Source: Prevotella sp. CAG:924
GTDB taxonomy: Bacteria > Bacteroidota > Bacteroidia > Bacteroidales > Bacteroidaceae
DNA length: 19,838 nucleotides
NCBI GenBank assembly: GCA_000431975.1
Contig: HF988498.1
Coordinates: 1,626-21,463 of the forward strand
Direction: 5' to 3'
The notes beneath the pieces are model-generated. The model was not told where the DNA came from and did no database searches. It saw only the letters and a program-made list of their open reading frames with translations. Within the stretch, counting starts at the first letter, position 1, and every line of letters begins with the position of its first letter. The translations under genes and the position numbers were made by a program. Below, piece by piece: positions 1-6,810 of this stretch.

Positions 1-262
1 CATCAACCGCTCTTCATCGGAATGCAGCGGCTAAAAGATGTGTCAAGCAAATGAAGGATTCTTTAATCCTATATGTCCAATGACTTTAGTTTCGAGGATT
101 GAGGAAGGCAGGGGATAAGAGTGGGCTCCGGGCAAGACATATTATTGGAAAAACTGTATCATAGGGGAGACCTCACTCGGGAAAAGGTCTTGTGGATAGA
201 CAGACTCTCGATCCTGGCTTTCTTAGAAAGAAGGTAATGACAACTTAAGGGAAAAATAAAAA
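1..262. other. Left edge, no confident gene
   Basis: No convincing coding region was found here on either strand. One plus-strand frame is open from the window edge to a TGA at 81-83; its roughly 26 residues are rich in Ala, Lys and Arg and could be the C-terminus of a gene cut by the edge, but I do not recognise it. Short inverted repeats occur (GGATT/AATCC at 56-69 and an AGACCT/AGGTCT pair near 175-200) without a T-run, so they are not called terminators. No tRNA-like cloverleaf was seen. Confidence 0.4.
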
Positions 263-291
263 AGGCCCTCCCAACTTAATTGGAAAGGCCT
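252..291 (-). terminator. Rho-independent terminator of the 57-aa lipoprotein gene
   Basis: On the minus strand a 12-bp stem (arms 280-291 and 263-274, two G-U pairs) closes a 5-nt loop (275-279). It is followed by a T-rich run on the minus strand (plus-strand A-run at 252-262). It lies about 30 nt beyond the stop codon of the leftward gene at 323-496 and is oriented to stop that transcript. Confidence 0.85.
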
Positions 292-322
292 CTTTAATTC
301 GCGTTTTTGTTCGCGCTGTTAA

Positions 323-496
323 TTACATAGCAGCTGCAGTGTCAGCAGCAGTAGTGTCAACAGCAGCAGTAGTGTCAACTGAATCAACTACAGTGGTGTC
401 GCTGTCAGTTGTTGCAGGAGCCTGCTGTGCTTTGTTACCACAAGATGCGAACGAGATAGCTGCGATAGCTACGAACATAAGAACTAATTTCTTCAT
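323..496 (-). CDS. Small VDTTAA-repeat lipoprotein (57 aa)
   Basis: A 57-residue protein. It has a Lys-Lys start, a hydrophobic stretch (residues 4-17) and a lipobox-like SFASC ending at Cys19, so it should be exported, cut before Cys19 and lipidated. The mature part is about 38 residues of low complexity, rich in Asp, Thr, Ala and Val, with the unit VDTTAA repeated near the end (VDSVDTTAAVDTTAADTAAA). No catalytic domain fits in this length. The gene is flanked by a -7 promoter element (548-555) and a strong terminator (252-291), so it is a self-contained, monocistronic unit. Very small acidic lipoproteins of this type are common in Bacteroidales and have no known role. The signal, repeat, promoter and terminator are visible in the sequence; surface or periplasmic location is inferred. 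Confidence 0.82.
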   Translation of the reverse strand: MKKLVLMFVAIAAISFASCGNKAQQAPATTDSDTTVVDSVDTTAAVDTTAADTAAAM

Positions 497-547
497 TTTC
501 TTTGCTTTTTAAATCTGTAAAACAATCATTTGTTTATTAAAACACTG

Positions 548-555
548 CAAAGGTA
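548..555 (-). promoter_or_regulatory. -7 promoter element of the lipoprotein gene
   Basis: TACCTTTG on the minus strand matches the Bacteroidota -7 consensus TAnnTTTG and lies about 50 nt upstream of the lipoprotein start codon. No TTTG -33 box is seen at the expected distance. Confidence 0.6.
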
Positions 556-757
556 AGCATTTTTTTGATACGCTGTTCATTTTTTGAGGTTTTTTTTTCG
601 CCCTTACTGTAACTTTTTTGGAATATGTTGGAAATCAATAGATTACAAAGATTTAATAAAGGTTAAACTTGAAGGAAAGCCTTATCCGTGTGCGTTTACA
701 TTCTTGCTTTTCATATCTTTTGTGTGGGTGAACAGTCTTTTTCTCGATTTAAAAGTG

Positions 758-765
758 TATCTTTG
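758..765 (+). promoter_or_regulatory. -7 promoter element of mtaB
   Basis: TATCTTTG matches TAnnTTTG and lies about 75 nt upstream of the mtaB ATG. The expected -33 region is only T-rich (around 736-742), not a clean TTTG. Confidence 0.6.
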
Positions 766-839
766 CGAACACGAAAGAAGGCACAGAAAGATCTTGTGCT
801 TTTCCTATACCTTATTATATATAATAAAGAATACTTTCA

Positions 840-2252
840 ATGATCGATACAAGTGCCTTTCAAGGCAAGACGGCGGCTTACTATACATTGGGCTGCAAGC
901 TTAACTTCTCGGAAACGTCCACTTATGGCAAGATGCTCGAAGAAATGGGTGTGCGCACGGTGGAGAAAGGCGAGAGAGCAGATATCTGTCTGATCAATAC
1001 TTGCTCTGTCACGGATATGGCCGACCATAAATGTCGTCAGGCCATCCATCGCATGGTGCGTGAGAACCCGGGGGCTTTTGTGATCGTTACCGGCTGTTAT
1101 GCTCAGTTGGAGCCCGACACGGTGAGTCATATTGCCGGAGTCGATCTGGTGCTCGGCTCCAATGAGAAGGCCCAGCTTGTGCAGTATCTTAATGAGGCGT
1201 GGGCCGAGCGTGCGGCAGCTCAGGAGGCGCAGGGGCCTTCCGATGGGCAAGGGTCGTCCGATAGCGACGGTGCTACGGCAGAGAAGGGTCTTCATCTCCA
1301 TCGTTCCTATCGTGTGGCTCTTCGCGACATCAGGACCTTCCAACCTTCGTGTTCACGTGGCAACCGTACGCGCTATTTCCTGAAAGTGCAGGATGGCTGC
1401 AACTGGTTCTGTACCTATTGCACGATTCCCATGGCCCGTGGGCTGTCGCGCAATCCTACGATAGCATCGTTGGTGGCCCAGGCTGAGCAGGCGGCGAAGG
1501 AGGGAGGCAAGGAGATCGTGCTCACAGGCGTGAATATCGGTGATTTTGGCCGTTCCACGGGTGAGAAGTTCATCGATCTGGTGAAGGCTCTCGATCAGGT
1601 AGAAGGCATACAACGCTATCGCATCTCATCCATAGAGCCTGATCTGCTCGACGATGAGCTGATCGAATATTGTGCGCACTCGCGTGCTTTCATGCCCCAT
1701 TTCCACATCCCCTTGCAAAGCGGCAGCGATCATGTGCTTCAGCTCATGCACCGCCACTACGATACGCAGCTTTTTGCTCATAAGATCCATCTCATCCGCC
1801 AGCTCATACCCGATGCCTTTATCGGTGTTGACGTGATGGTGGGTTGTCGCGGAGAGACTCCCGAGTGTTTCGAGGAGTGTTACCATTTCCTGGAGACACT
1901 TCCAGTACAGCATCTTCACGTGTTCCCCTATTCAGAGCGTCCGGGTACGAAGGCGCTCGAGATACCTTATATTGTCGATGAGCGTGAGAAGAAGCGGCGC
2001 GCCAACCGTATGATCAAGCTCTCCGACAAGAAGGATCACGATTTTTATGCCCGGTACATCGGTCGGACGGCCCGTGTGCTGTTGGAGAAGAACACGCACG
2101 GTCGGTCGATGCATGGCTACACCGATAATTATATCCGTGTGGAGTTGTCGCCGGCCGAGTCGTCACCAGAGTTGGACAATGAGATCGTCACCGTGCGTCT
2201 TGGTGACTTCAACTTCGACGGGAGTGCATTGAAGGCTAAACTGATAGAATAA
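840..2252 (+). CDS. mtaB: tRNA (t6A37-C2) methylthiotransferase MtaB
   Basis: A radical-SAM enzyme that adds a methylthio group to N6-threonylcarbamoyladenosine-37 of tRNA, giving ms2t6A next to the anticodon. The 470-aa protein has the three expected parts. The N-terminal UPF0004 domain carries cluster-ligand cysteines C19 (TLGCKLN), C55 (NTCSVTD) and C86 (TGCYAQ). The radical-SAM core has C187-x3-C191-x2-C194 (CNWFCTYC). The C-terminal TRAM-like region spans about residues 400-465. The motif details (TLGCKLN, NTCSVT) favour MtaB over MiaB and over RimO, whose paralogue is also in this window. A Ser/Gly/Gln/Asp-rich stretch at about residues 123-152 looks like a flexible insertion between the first two domains. 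The start at 840 gives the normal MtaB N-terminus. A glycosyltransferase gene follows after 11 nt, so the two are probably cotranscribed. Confidence 0.93.
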   Translation: MIDTSAFQGKTAAYYTLGCKLNFSETSTYGKMLEEMGVRTVEKGERADICLINTCSVTDMADHKCRQAIHRMVRENPGAFVIVTGCYAQLEPDTVSHIAGVDLVLGSNEKAQLVQYLNEAWAERAAAQEAQGPSDGQGSSDSDGATAEKGLHLHRSYRVALRDIRTFQPSCSRGNRTRYFLKVQDGCNWFCTYCTIPMARGLSRNPTIASLVAQAEQAAKEGGKEIVLTGVNIGDFGRSTGEKFIDLVKALDQVEGIQRYRISSIEPDLLDDELIEYCAHSRAFMPHFHIPLQSGSDHVLQLMHRHYDTQLFAHKIHLIRQLIPDAFIGVDVMVGCRGETPECFEECYHFLETLPVQHLHVFPYSERPGTKALEIPYIVDEREKKRRANRMIKLSDKKDHDFYARYIGRTARVLLEKNTHGRSMHGYTDNYIRVELSPAESSPELDNEIVTVRLGDFNFDGSALKAKLIE

Positions 2253-2263
2253 AACAGAAGAGA

Positions 2264-3322
2264 ATGTCAGAGATGAAGAATGATTCACGAGAGCGGGTGG
2301 CTATTGTCATCCTCAACTGGAACGGCAAGGAGATGATGCGCCGGTTCCTGCCGTCTGTGATACAGTATTCGAAGGACGAAGCTGTCGTGTGGGTAGCCGA
2401 CAATGCCTCGACTGACGGATCAATGGAGATGCTCGCCCGGGAATTTCCGCAAGTCAGGACACTTGTGCTTGATAAGAACTATGGCTTTGCTGAGGGATAC
2501 AACCGTGCACTGAAGCAGATCACGGCCGACTACTATGTACTGTTGAACAGCGATGTGGAGGTGACGCACCATTGGCTCACACCGCTTATCGAGTATCTTG
2601 ATGTCCATCCTGATACTGCGGCCGTCCAGCCTAAGCTCCTCTCAGAGAAGAACAAGTACGCCTTTGAGTATGCGGGCGCTTCCGGCGGATATATCGACCG
2701 TTATGGCTATCCCTTCTGTCGTGGCCGTATCTTTGACAGCGTGGAGCGTGACAATGGCCAGTATGACTATCCTACTCAGGTGACATGGGCGACAGGAGCC
2801 TGCCTGATGATTCGGTCGAAGGATTATTGGATGGCGGGTGGCCTCGACGGCCGTTTCTTTGCCCATTGTGAGGAGATCGATCTTTGTTGGCGTCTGGTGT
2901 GGCGAGGCAGGCATATTGTCTGCTATCCCGAGAGCACCGTCTATCATGTTGGTGGAGGAACGCTGCCGAAGGGTAATCCCATGAAGACCTTCCTCAATTT
3001 CCGCAATTCCCTGACCATGCTTTATAAGAATCTGCCCGATAAGGATCTCCGGCATGTCATGCGGGTACGCTGGTTCCTCGACTATCTGGCAGCATGGCAG
3101 ATGCTCCTTCTCCAGGGACACTGGGGTGATTTCCGTGCTGTCTTCCGTGCCCGCCACGCTTTCCACAAGTGGCGTCATGAGTTTGACAAGGACCGTGAGG
3201 AGATGAGGAAAAACCGTATTGCCGGCGCACCTGACGGTCGTGAGTCTTTCAGCATCCTATGGCAATATTATGCCAAAGGGGTTAAGACGTTTAGTCAGTT
3301 GCCGCAGGAATCATCCCTCTGA
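2264..3322 (+). CDS. GT2-family glycosyltransferase
   Basis: A 352-aa family 2 glycosyltransferase that probably moves a sugar from a nucleotide-sugar donor onto a cell-surface glycan, working on the cytoplasmic face of the membrane. The GT-A fold signatures appear in order: VAIVILNWNG at residues 12-21, the nucleotide-binding Asp in ADNASTDGS (D46, D51), the DxD-like NSDVEV (D97), and HCEEIDLCWR (E203-R210), which is the catalytic-base region seen in rhamnosyltransferase-like GT2 enzymes. There is no clear transmembrane segment; the last 100 residues are basic and amphipathic. The gene starts 11 nt after mtaB and likely shares its promoter. No other polysaccharide genes are nearby, so the acceptor cannot be told. 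A second in-frame ATG four codons downstream is possible. Confidence 0.88.
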   Translation: MSEMKNDSRERVAIVILNWNGKEMMRRFLPSVIQYSKDEAVVWVADNASTDGSMEMLAREFPQVRTLVLDKNYGFAEGYNRALKQITADYYVLLNSDVEVTHHWLTPLIEYLDVHPDTAAVQPKLLSEKNKYAFEYAGASGGYIDRYGYPFCRGRIFDSVERDNGQYDYPTQVTWATGACLMIRSKDYWMAGGLDGRFFAHCEEIDLCWRLVWRGRHIVCYPESTVYHVGGGTLPKGNPMKTFLNFRNSLTMLYKNLPDKDLRHVMRVRWFLDYLAAWQMLLLQGHWGDFRAVFRARHAFHKWRHEFDKDREEMRKNRIAGAPDGRESFSILWQYYAKGVKTFSQLPQESSL

Positions 3323-3479
3323 CAGCGAATGGCTTTCGGGCGTGGAGGCTGGATGATGATGCGTCGTCAAGAACCTTTATAAGGTGGAGAAAGTCTCCGA
3401 GCGTGGTTTAAAGGTCATGAATGCGTATGATTTTTTATGCATAATCAACGTTTTCTTCTTTTTTTATATATAAAAGCAA

Positions 3480-3487
3480 TAACTTTG
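3480..3487 (+). promoter_or_regulatory. -7 promoter element of the DedA gene
   Basis: TAACTTTG matches TAnnTTTG and lies 22 nt upstream of the DedA start. The preceding 40 nt are T-rich without a clean TTTG at 19-20 nt. It gives the DedA gene its own transcript, separate from mtaB-GT2. Confidence 0.65.
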
Positions 3488-3509
3488 CAGAAAAATTATA
3501 TTAAAGTCC

Positions 3510-4148
3510 ATGGATTCAGCAGAATTATTTAGATGGGTGCTTGAAAATTTGAACTATTGGGTTGTAACCGTTTTTATGGCCATAGAGAGTTCTTTCATAC
3601 CCTTTCCTTCTGAAGTCGTTGTGCCTCCAGCAGCATGGAAGGCAATGACGGATGACAGTATGAACATTGTTCTTGTGGTCGTATTTGCCACTGTGGGTGC
3701 CGACATAGGAGCACTTGTTAATTATTATCTTGCCCGTTGGCTCGGCCGCCCCATTGTGTATAAGTTCGCCGACAGTCGTATTGGCCACATGTGTCTTATA
3801 GACCGTGAGAAAGTCGAGCATGCCGAGATGTATTTCCGGCAGCATGGCGCCGCATCGACATTCTTTGGCAGACTGATACCGGCCGTCCGTCAGCTCATCA
3901 GTATTCCAGCCGGTTTAGCCGGGATGCGACTGGATCATTTCCTTCTTTACACAACATTAGGAGCAGCTGTATGGAACTCAGTATTGGCAACACTCGGATA
4001 TCTGATCTACCACTTTACAGATCTGAAGACTACGGCCGACGTGTATGAAAGAGCTACGAAATACAGCCATGAAATTGGTTATGTGCTCTTGGCATTGGCC
4101 GTCATCGTAGTAGGTATTCTTATCTACAAGGGAATGAAAAAGAAATAA
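3510..4148 (+). CDS. DedA-family integral membrane protein
   Basis: A 212-aa DedA (SNARE-associated, VTT-type) inner-membrane protein. Members of this superfamily act in membrane homeostasis, and some recycle undecaprenyl phosphate or phosphatidylethanolamine across the membrane. Visible hallmarks are an acidic, Pro-rich re-entrant segment near the start (ESSFIPFPSE, residues 26-35), the FFGRLIPAVRQLISIPAG motif (residues 118-135) with the key Arg residues R121 and R127, and hydrophobic spans at about 17-45, 49-72, 133-163 and 188-207. The protein ends in a basic tail (GMKKK). Length is typical of the family. It has its own -7 element and a strong terminator, so it is monocistronic. Which lipid it moves cannot be told from the sequence. 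Confidence 0.92.
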   Translation: MDSAELFRWVLENLNYWVVTVFMAIESSFIPFPSEVVVPPAAWKAMTDDSMNIVLVVVFATVGADIGALVNYYLARWLGRPIVYKFADSRIGHMCLIDREKVEHAEMYFRQHGAASTFFGRLIPAVRQLISIPAGLAGMRLDHFLLYTTLGAAVWNSVLATLGYLIYHFTDLKTTADVYERATKYSHEIGYVLLALAVIVVGILIYKGMKKK

Positions 4149-4170
4149 TAAGATATTATATTATTCTGAA

Positions 4171-4218
4171 AGGAAGTCACACCATACTTGTCTTGAACGC
4201 GTTGGTGTGACTTCTTTT
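4171..4218 (+). terminator. Terminator after the DedA gene
   Basis: A perfect 12-bp stem (4173-4184 with 4203-4214), extendable by a G-T and an A-T pair, closes an 18-nt loop. It is followed by TTTT and lies 24 nt past the DedA stop codon. Confidence 0.8.
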
Positions 4219-4396
4219 GTCTTATGATGATAGTACGATCATTCTGATGAAAACCCTAATATCGTATAATGTGGCAGGTATGGGGATACAAAGTCGCTAC
4301 GGATTTTTCTTTAGTCCAGTTTTCTAGAAAGCGTTTTCTGAAAAGCACATGGGCAAACAACTGGGCTCGTTCTGGCCCTGTCGGGCTGATACGCTT

Positions 4397-5029
4397 CTAT
4401 TTGTCATTTATGAGCTTGTCGTAGATGTGGTTAAAGACTTCGCGGAGGCGTGTCTTGTCCGCAATGGTGTCGCGCACATCTTTCAGATAGTGCTCGTTGG
4501 GTGATCCGGGTATCCATAGCTGAAGGTAGCCGTGGGTGCTGTATTTCTCTTCCATGTGTTCGTTGAAGCGTTGCCATTGTCCTTCCTTGTCCAGCTGGGG
4601 CGTATGTTCCAGGCCGAATTCCACCGCGCGTGTGAATACCACTTCGGGAACCAGATCGCGGTCGGCCTCTGCAACGATCTTACCATAGATGCTCCGCGGC
4701 GCATGGGAAGCGGAGGCCCGATGGTCTTCTACCGCTTCTTTCATGATCTTGATCTGTTCTGGCGAGAACCATTTGCGCAGCCGGGCATCGGCCGCCAGGA
4801 TCTTGCCGCCCGTGAGATGATGGATGGCGCGTGGACCGCTCATGCCGAGGTCGTGATAGGCCGCGATGGTGTAGACCATGTCAGTGTCGGCTCCGGTCTT
4901 TTTGGCAAGCTCGAGCGAGTTGGCGATGACGCGTTGCACATGTTGGAGGCCGTGGGAAGGGCCGAAGGCATTATATCGGGGGAGGATCTGGGTCTCGATA
5001 AAAGACATAAGTTCAAGATTGACTTGCAT
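4397..5029 (-). CDS. HD-domain metal-dependent phosphohydrolase
   Basis: A 210-aa cytosolic protein of the HD superfamily, whose members hydrolyse phosphate esters of nucleotides or similar substrates with a bound divalent metal. The metal-site residues are present in order: H30 in SHGLQHVQRV, the signature pair H59-D60 in AAYHDLGM, H103 in EDHRAS, and the downstream acidic D122 or D124 in AEADRDLVP. It is most like the small stand-alone YpgQ/YedJ type. It is the only minus-strand gene between two plus-strand blocks and diverges from the menA-like region. Met8 is an alternative start. I found no convincing promoter upstream on the minus strand. The substrate cannot be predicted. Confidence 0.85.
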   Translation of the reverse strand: MQVNLELMSFIETQILPRYNAFGPSHGLQHVQRVIANSLELAKKTGADTDMVYTIAAYHDLGMSGPRAIHHLTGGKILAADARLRKWFSPEQIKIMKEAVEDHRASASHAPRSIYGKIVAEADRDLVPEVVFTRAVEFGLEHTPQLDKEGQWQRFNEHMEEKYSTHGYLQLWIPGSPNEHYLKDVRDTIADKTRLREVFNHIYDKLINDK

Positions 5030-5109
5030 AATATCTCTTTTAGTTATAATCTTAAGCGGAACGCTCTCTTACGCGGAAATGCCCTCTGAGGGAGAAAATG
5101 ATGGTTCCT

Positions 5110-5141
5110 TTTGCAAATGTATAAAGTTTTGGCTAATTTTG
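5110..5141 (+). promoter_or_regulatory. Complete Bacteroidota promoter, copy 1
   Basis: TTTG (5110-5113), a 20-nt spacer and TAATTTTG (5134-5141) form a full -33/-7 promoter. It is nearly identical to the menA promoter at 6542-6573. Transcription from it would pass through the broken menA copy and into the DUF1848 gene, for which it is the only good promoter I can see. Confidence 0.75.
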
Positions 5142-5150
5142 CAAGTGATT

Positions 5151-5369
5151 ATGAAAGAAACTTCCGTAAGTCCAAGGGGCTTTGATGCTCGCTGCCAGTC
5201 CTATGACGTTAAGGATGCCTCGGTTCCGGTCTTGACCGGTACGATGCCGGCTTGGACCGGCGATGAGTGTGGGTTAGGACGGCCGTCTTTCGCGTCTTGC
5301 TTCCTTTCTGCTTTTCAGGTAGGGATGAGTGCTAATGTTGTTTAGGCTTATCTTGATGGGAAGCGCGGC
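5151..5369 (+). pseudogene. Truncated, decayed menA duplicate
   Basis: From the ATG at 5151 a 64-codon frame runs to TAG at 5343-5345. Its peptide matches the N-terminus of MenA from this window: both begin MKETS, share VPVL-GTM, have the CFL-AF pair, and then SAN-V against DAN-V, with one three-residue deletion. In intact MenA the next residues are the catalytic motif NDYFD. Here the Asn codon is TAG and the Asp is Ala, yet similarity resumes beyond the stop (YLDGKRG against YFDWKRG) before ending at about 5369. The remnant therefore keeps only the first membrane region and lacks both prenyl-diphosphate-binding motifs, so it cannot be an active prenyltransferase. It may still be translated as a short upstream frame ahead of the DUF1848 gene, which starts 78 nt later. 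Confidence 0.8.
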
Positions 5370-5423
5370 GCTTATGGAGATGTCTCGGAATGTTCATAAT
5401 AGCGCGACAAAAGAAATCCAAGA

Positions 5424-6347
5424 ATGATACTGAACACAGGAGGAAGGACGGATACGGTGAACTATTTCTCGGAGTGGCTGTTGAACCGCTTCGCCGCCGG
5501 CTATGCCTATAGCCGTAATCCGTTCCATCCTGATGTGGTAAACAGGATAGACCTTAATCCAAGGACCATCGACGTTGTCGAGTTCTGTAGTAAGAACTAT
5601 CGCCCGATCCTGTCCCGCCTGCATGAGATCACGGAACGGTTCAACTGCCATTTCCATTATACCATCACTGCCTATGACAAGGACATCGAGCCTAATGTAC
5701 CCGGCATAGACGAGAGCATAGAGACGCTAAGAGACTTGTCGGCACAGGTGGGGAAGGAAAAGATCATCTGGCGGTATGATCCTGTGCTGCTCACCGGGAA
5801 ATACACCATAGAACGGCATCTAGCCACCTTCGACTATATGGCGAGGCGGATCGCGCCCTATGTCAGTCGCTGTCTCTTTAGTTTTGTAGTGTGGTATAAG
5901 AAGCTGCATCTTCCTGAGCTGCAGCCGATCTCCGGGCAGCAGAAAGAACTGATCGCAAAAGGATTGGGAGAGATGGCAGCCAAGCGCCATCTGTATATCC
6001 AGACCTGCGGCACCAAGGAAAGTTATGAGCAATATGGCATCCATCATAGTGGTTGCATGACACGTGCCGTCTATGAGCACTCACTCGGGCTGCACTTCAA
6101 GAAGGTGGCAGAGAGAGGCAACCGGCCCGGATGCCGGTGCATGGAAAGCAGGGGGCTTGGCGACTATAACACTTGCCTCAATGGTTGCCGATACTGCTAT
6201 GCCAATTACGACCATGAGAAAGCCAGGGAGAATTACAGGCTTCACGACCCTGAGTCTCCCTTGATGATAGGTCATCTGCGGCCAACAGACAAGATCGTTC
6301 CCCTGCTTCAGGAAAGCTGTCTCGACAGGACTCCTATGCTGTTTTGA
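5424..6347 (+). CDS. DUF1848 family radical-SAM-like protein
   Basis: A 307-aa protein of the DUF1848 family, whose function is unknown. The N-terminus (MILNTGGRTD, then FSEWLLNR and YSRNPFHP) and the middle (ITAYDKDIEPNVPG, WRYDPVLLTGKYTIE) follow the family pattern. Near the C-terminus is the cysteine triad C251-x3-C255-x2-C258 (CLNGCRYCYAN), preceded by the GCRC pair typical of these proteins. The triad is expected to hold a 4Fe-4S cluster of radical-SAM type, but at the C-terminus rather than the N-terminus of the barrel. The ATG at 5424 matches the usual family start. The gene lies between two direct copies of the menA 5' region and is probably driven by the upstream copy's promoter. No dedicated substrate protein or partner gene is adjacent. 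Confidence 0.88.
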   Translation: MILNTGGRTDTVNYFSEWLLNRFAAGYAYSRNPFHPDVVNRIDLNPRTIDVVEFCSKNYRPILSRLHEITERFNCHFHYTITAYDKDIEPNVPGIDESIETLRDLSAQVGKEKIIWRYDPVLLTGKYTIERHLATFDYMARRIAPYVSRCLFSFVVWYKKLHLPELQPISGQQKELIAKGLGEMAAKRHLYIQTCGTKESYEQYGIHHSGCMTRAVYEHSLGLHFKKVAERGNRPGCRCMESRGLGDYNTCLNGCRYCYANYDHEKARENYRLHDPESPLMIGHLRPTDKIVPLLQESCLDRTPMLF

Positions 6348-6489
6348 TCCTGTCCGTATCACTCGGCTCCTTGTGAGGGGACGATGCTGGTGACCGTAGG
6401 AAGGGGCGGAAAGAGATCAAGGGGCTGGAGAATCAGGGCTTCGATCGATGACATAGGCCCGGCATTGACGAGGATAATTAAATTGTAGA

Positions 6490-6810
6490 CGGAATGCCTT
6501 CTTACGTGGAAGGTCCTCATAGGGAGAAAATCGTGGCACCTTTTGCAGATGTATAAAGTTTTGGTTAATTTTGCAGGTGATTATGAAAGAAACGTCTATA
6601 ACTCCTAATTCTTTGAAGGCTTGGGTTCTTGCAGCCCGTCCCAAGACACTGACGGGAGCCGCTGTTCCCGTGCTGATCGGTACGATGTTGGCTCTGGCCG
6701 ACCATCAGTGGCAGATAGGCTGGCTGCCTTGTGTACTCTGCTTCCTTTTCGCTTTCCTGATGCAGATCGATGCCAATTTTGTTAATGATTATTTTGATTG
6801 GAAACGTGGC
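6490..6810 (+). repeat. Direct repeat copy 2: functional menA promoter and 5' end
   Basis: This is the intact partner of the degraded copy at 5057-5369. The copies are in the same orientation, 1.43 kb apart start to start, with the DUF1848 gene between them. Similarity begins close to the CGGAA at 6490 and is lost after the NDYFDWKRG codons. The 142 nt between DUF1848 and this repeat (6348-6489) show no gene and no clear terminator. Confidence 0.85.
6542..6573 (+). promoter_or_regulatory. Complete promoter of menA
   Basis: TTTG (6542-6545), a 20-nt spacer and TAATTTTG (6566-6573) make a full -33/-7 Bacteroidota promoter. The menA ATG follows only 9 nt after the -7 box, leaving room for a 5' leader of only a few nucleotides. 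The upstream TTG codon at 6571 lies inside the -7 box and cannot be the start. Confidence 0.8.

Larger units (their letters stand above)
497..839. other. Divergent promoter region
   Basis: This AT-rich stretch separates the leftward lipoprotein gene from rightward mtaB and carries a promoter element for each (548-555 minus, 758-765 plus). A 106-codon plus-strand open frame crosses it but overlaps the mtaB start, is Phe/Leu/Cys-rich and resembles no family, so it is not called a gene. Confidence 0.6.
5057..5369 (+). repeat. Direct repeat copy 1: duplicated menA promoter and 5' end
   Basis: This segment aligns without large gaps to 6490-6810, the promoter and first about 76 codons of menA. The strongest block is 5107-5161 against the corresponding menA segment: about 52 of 55 positions match by eye, covering both promoter boxes and the first codons. 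Coding similarity is lower but continues past the in-frame stop to a GGGAAGCGCGGC stretch that corresponds to the menA DWKRG codons. Indels total about 10 nt: one upstream and nine in the coding part. Confidence 0.85.

Noticed and set aside
584..904. 106-codon open frame ahead of mtaB
   Set aside because: Overlaps the certain mtaB start by 65 nt, covers the mtaB promoter, and has an AT-driven Phe/Leu/Tyr composition with no recognisable domain.
4219..4396. Repeated TTTTCTAGAAA / TTTTCTGAAAA elements as a possible operator or terminator of the HD gene
   Set aside because: The near-palindromes are short and AT-rich, and no stable stem with a T-run is formed on the minus strand.
4532..5089. 185-codon plus-strand open frame
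   Set aside because: Antisense to the HD-domain gene, which keeps all metal-binding residues.
6571..6582. Upstream TTG start for menA
   Set aside because: The codon lies within the -7 promoter box, so it would not be on the mRNA. The ATG at 6583 is also the one kept in the duplicated copy.
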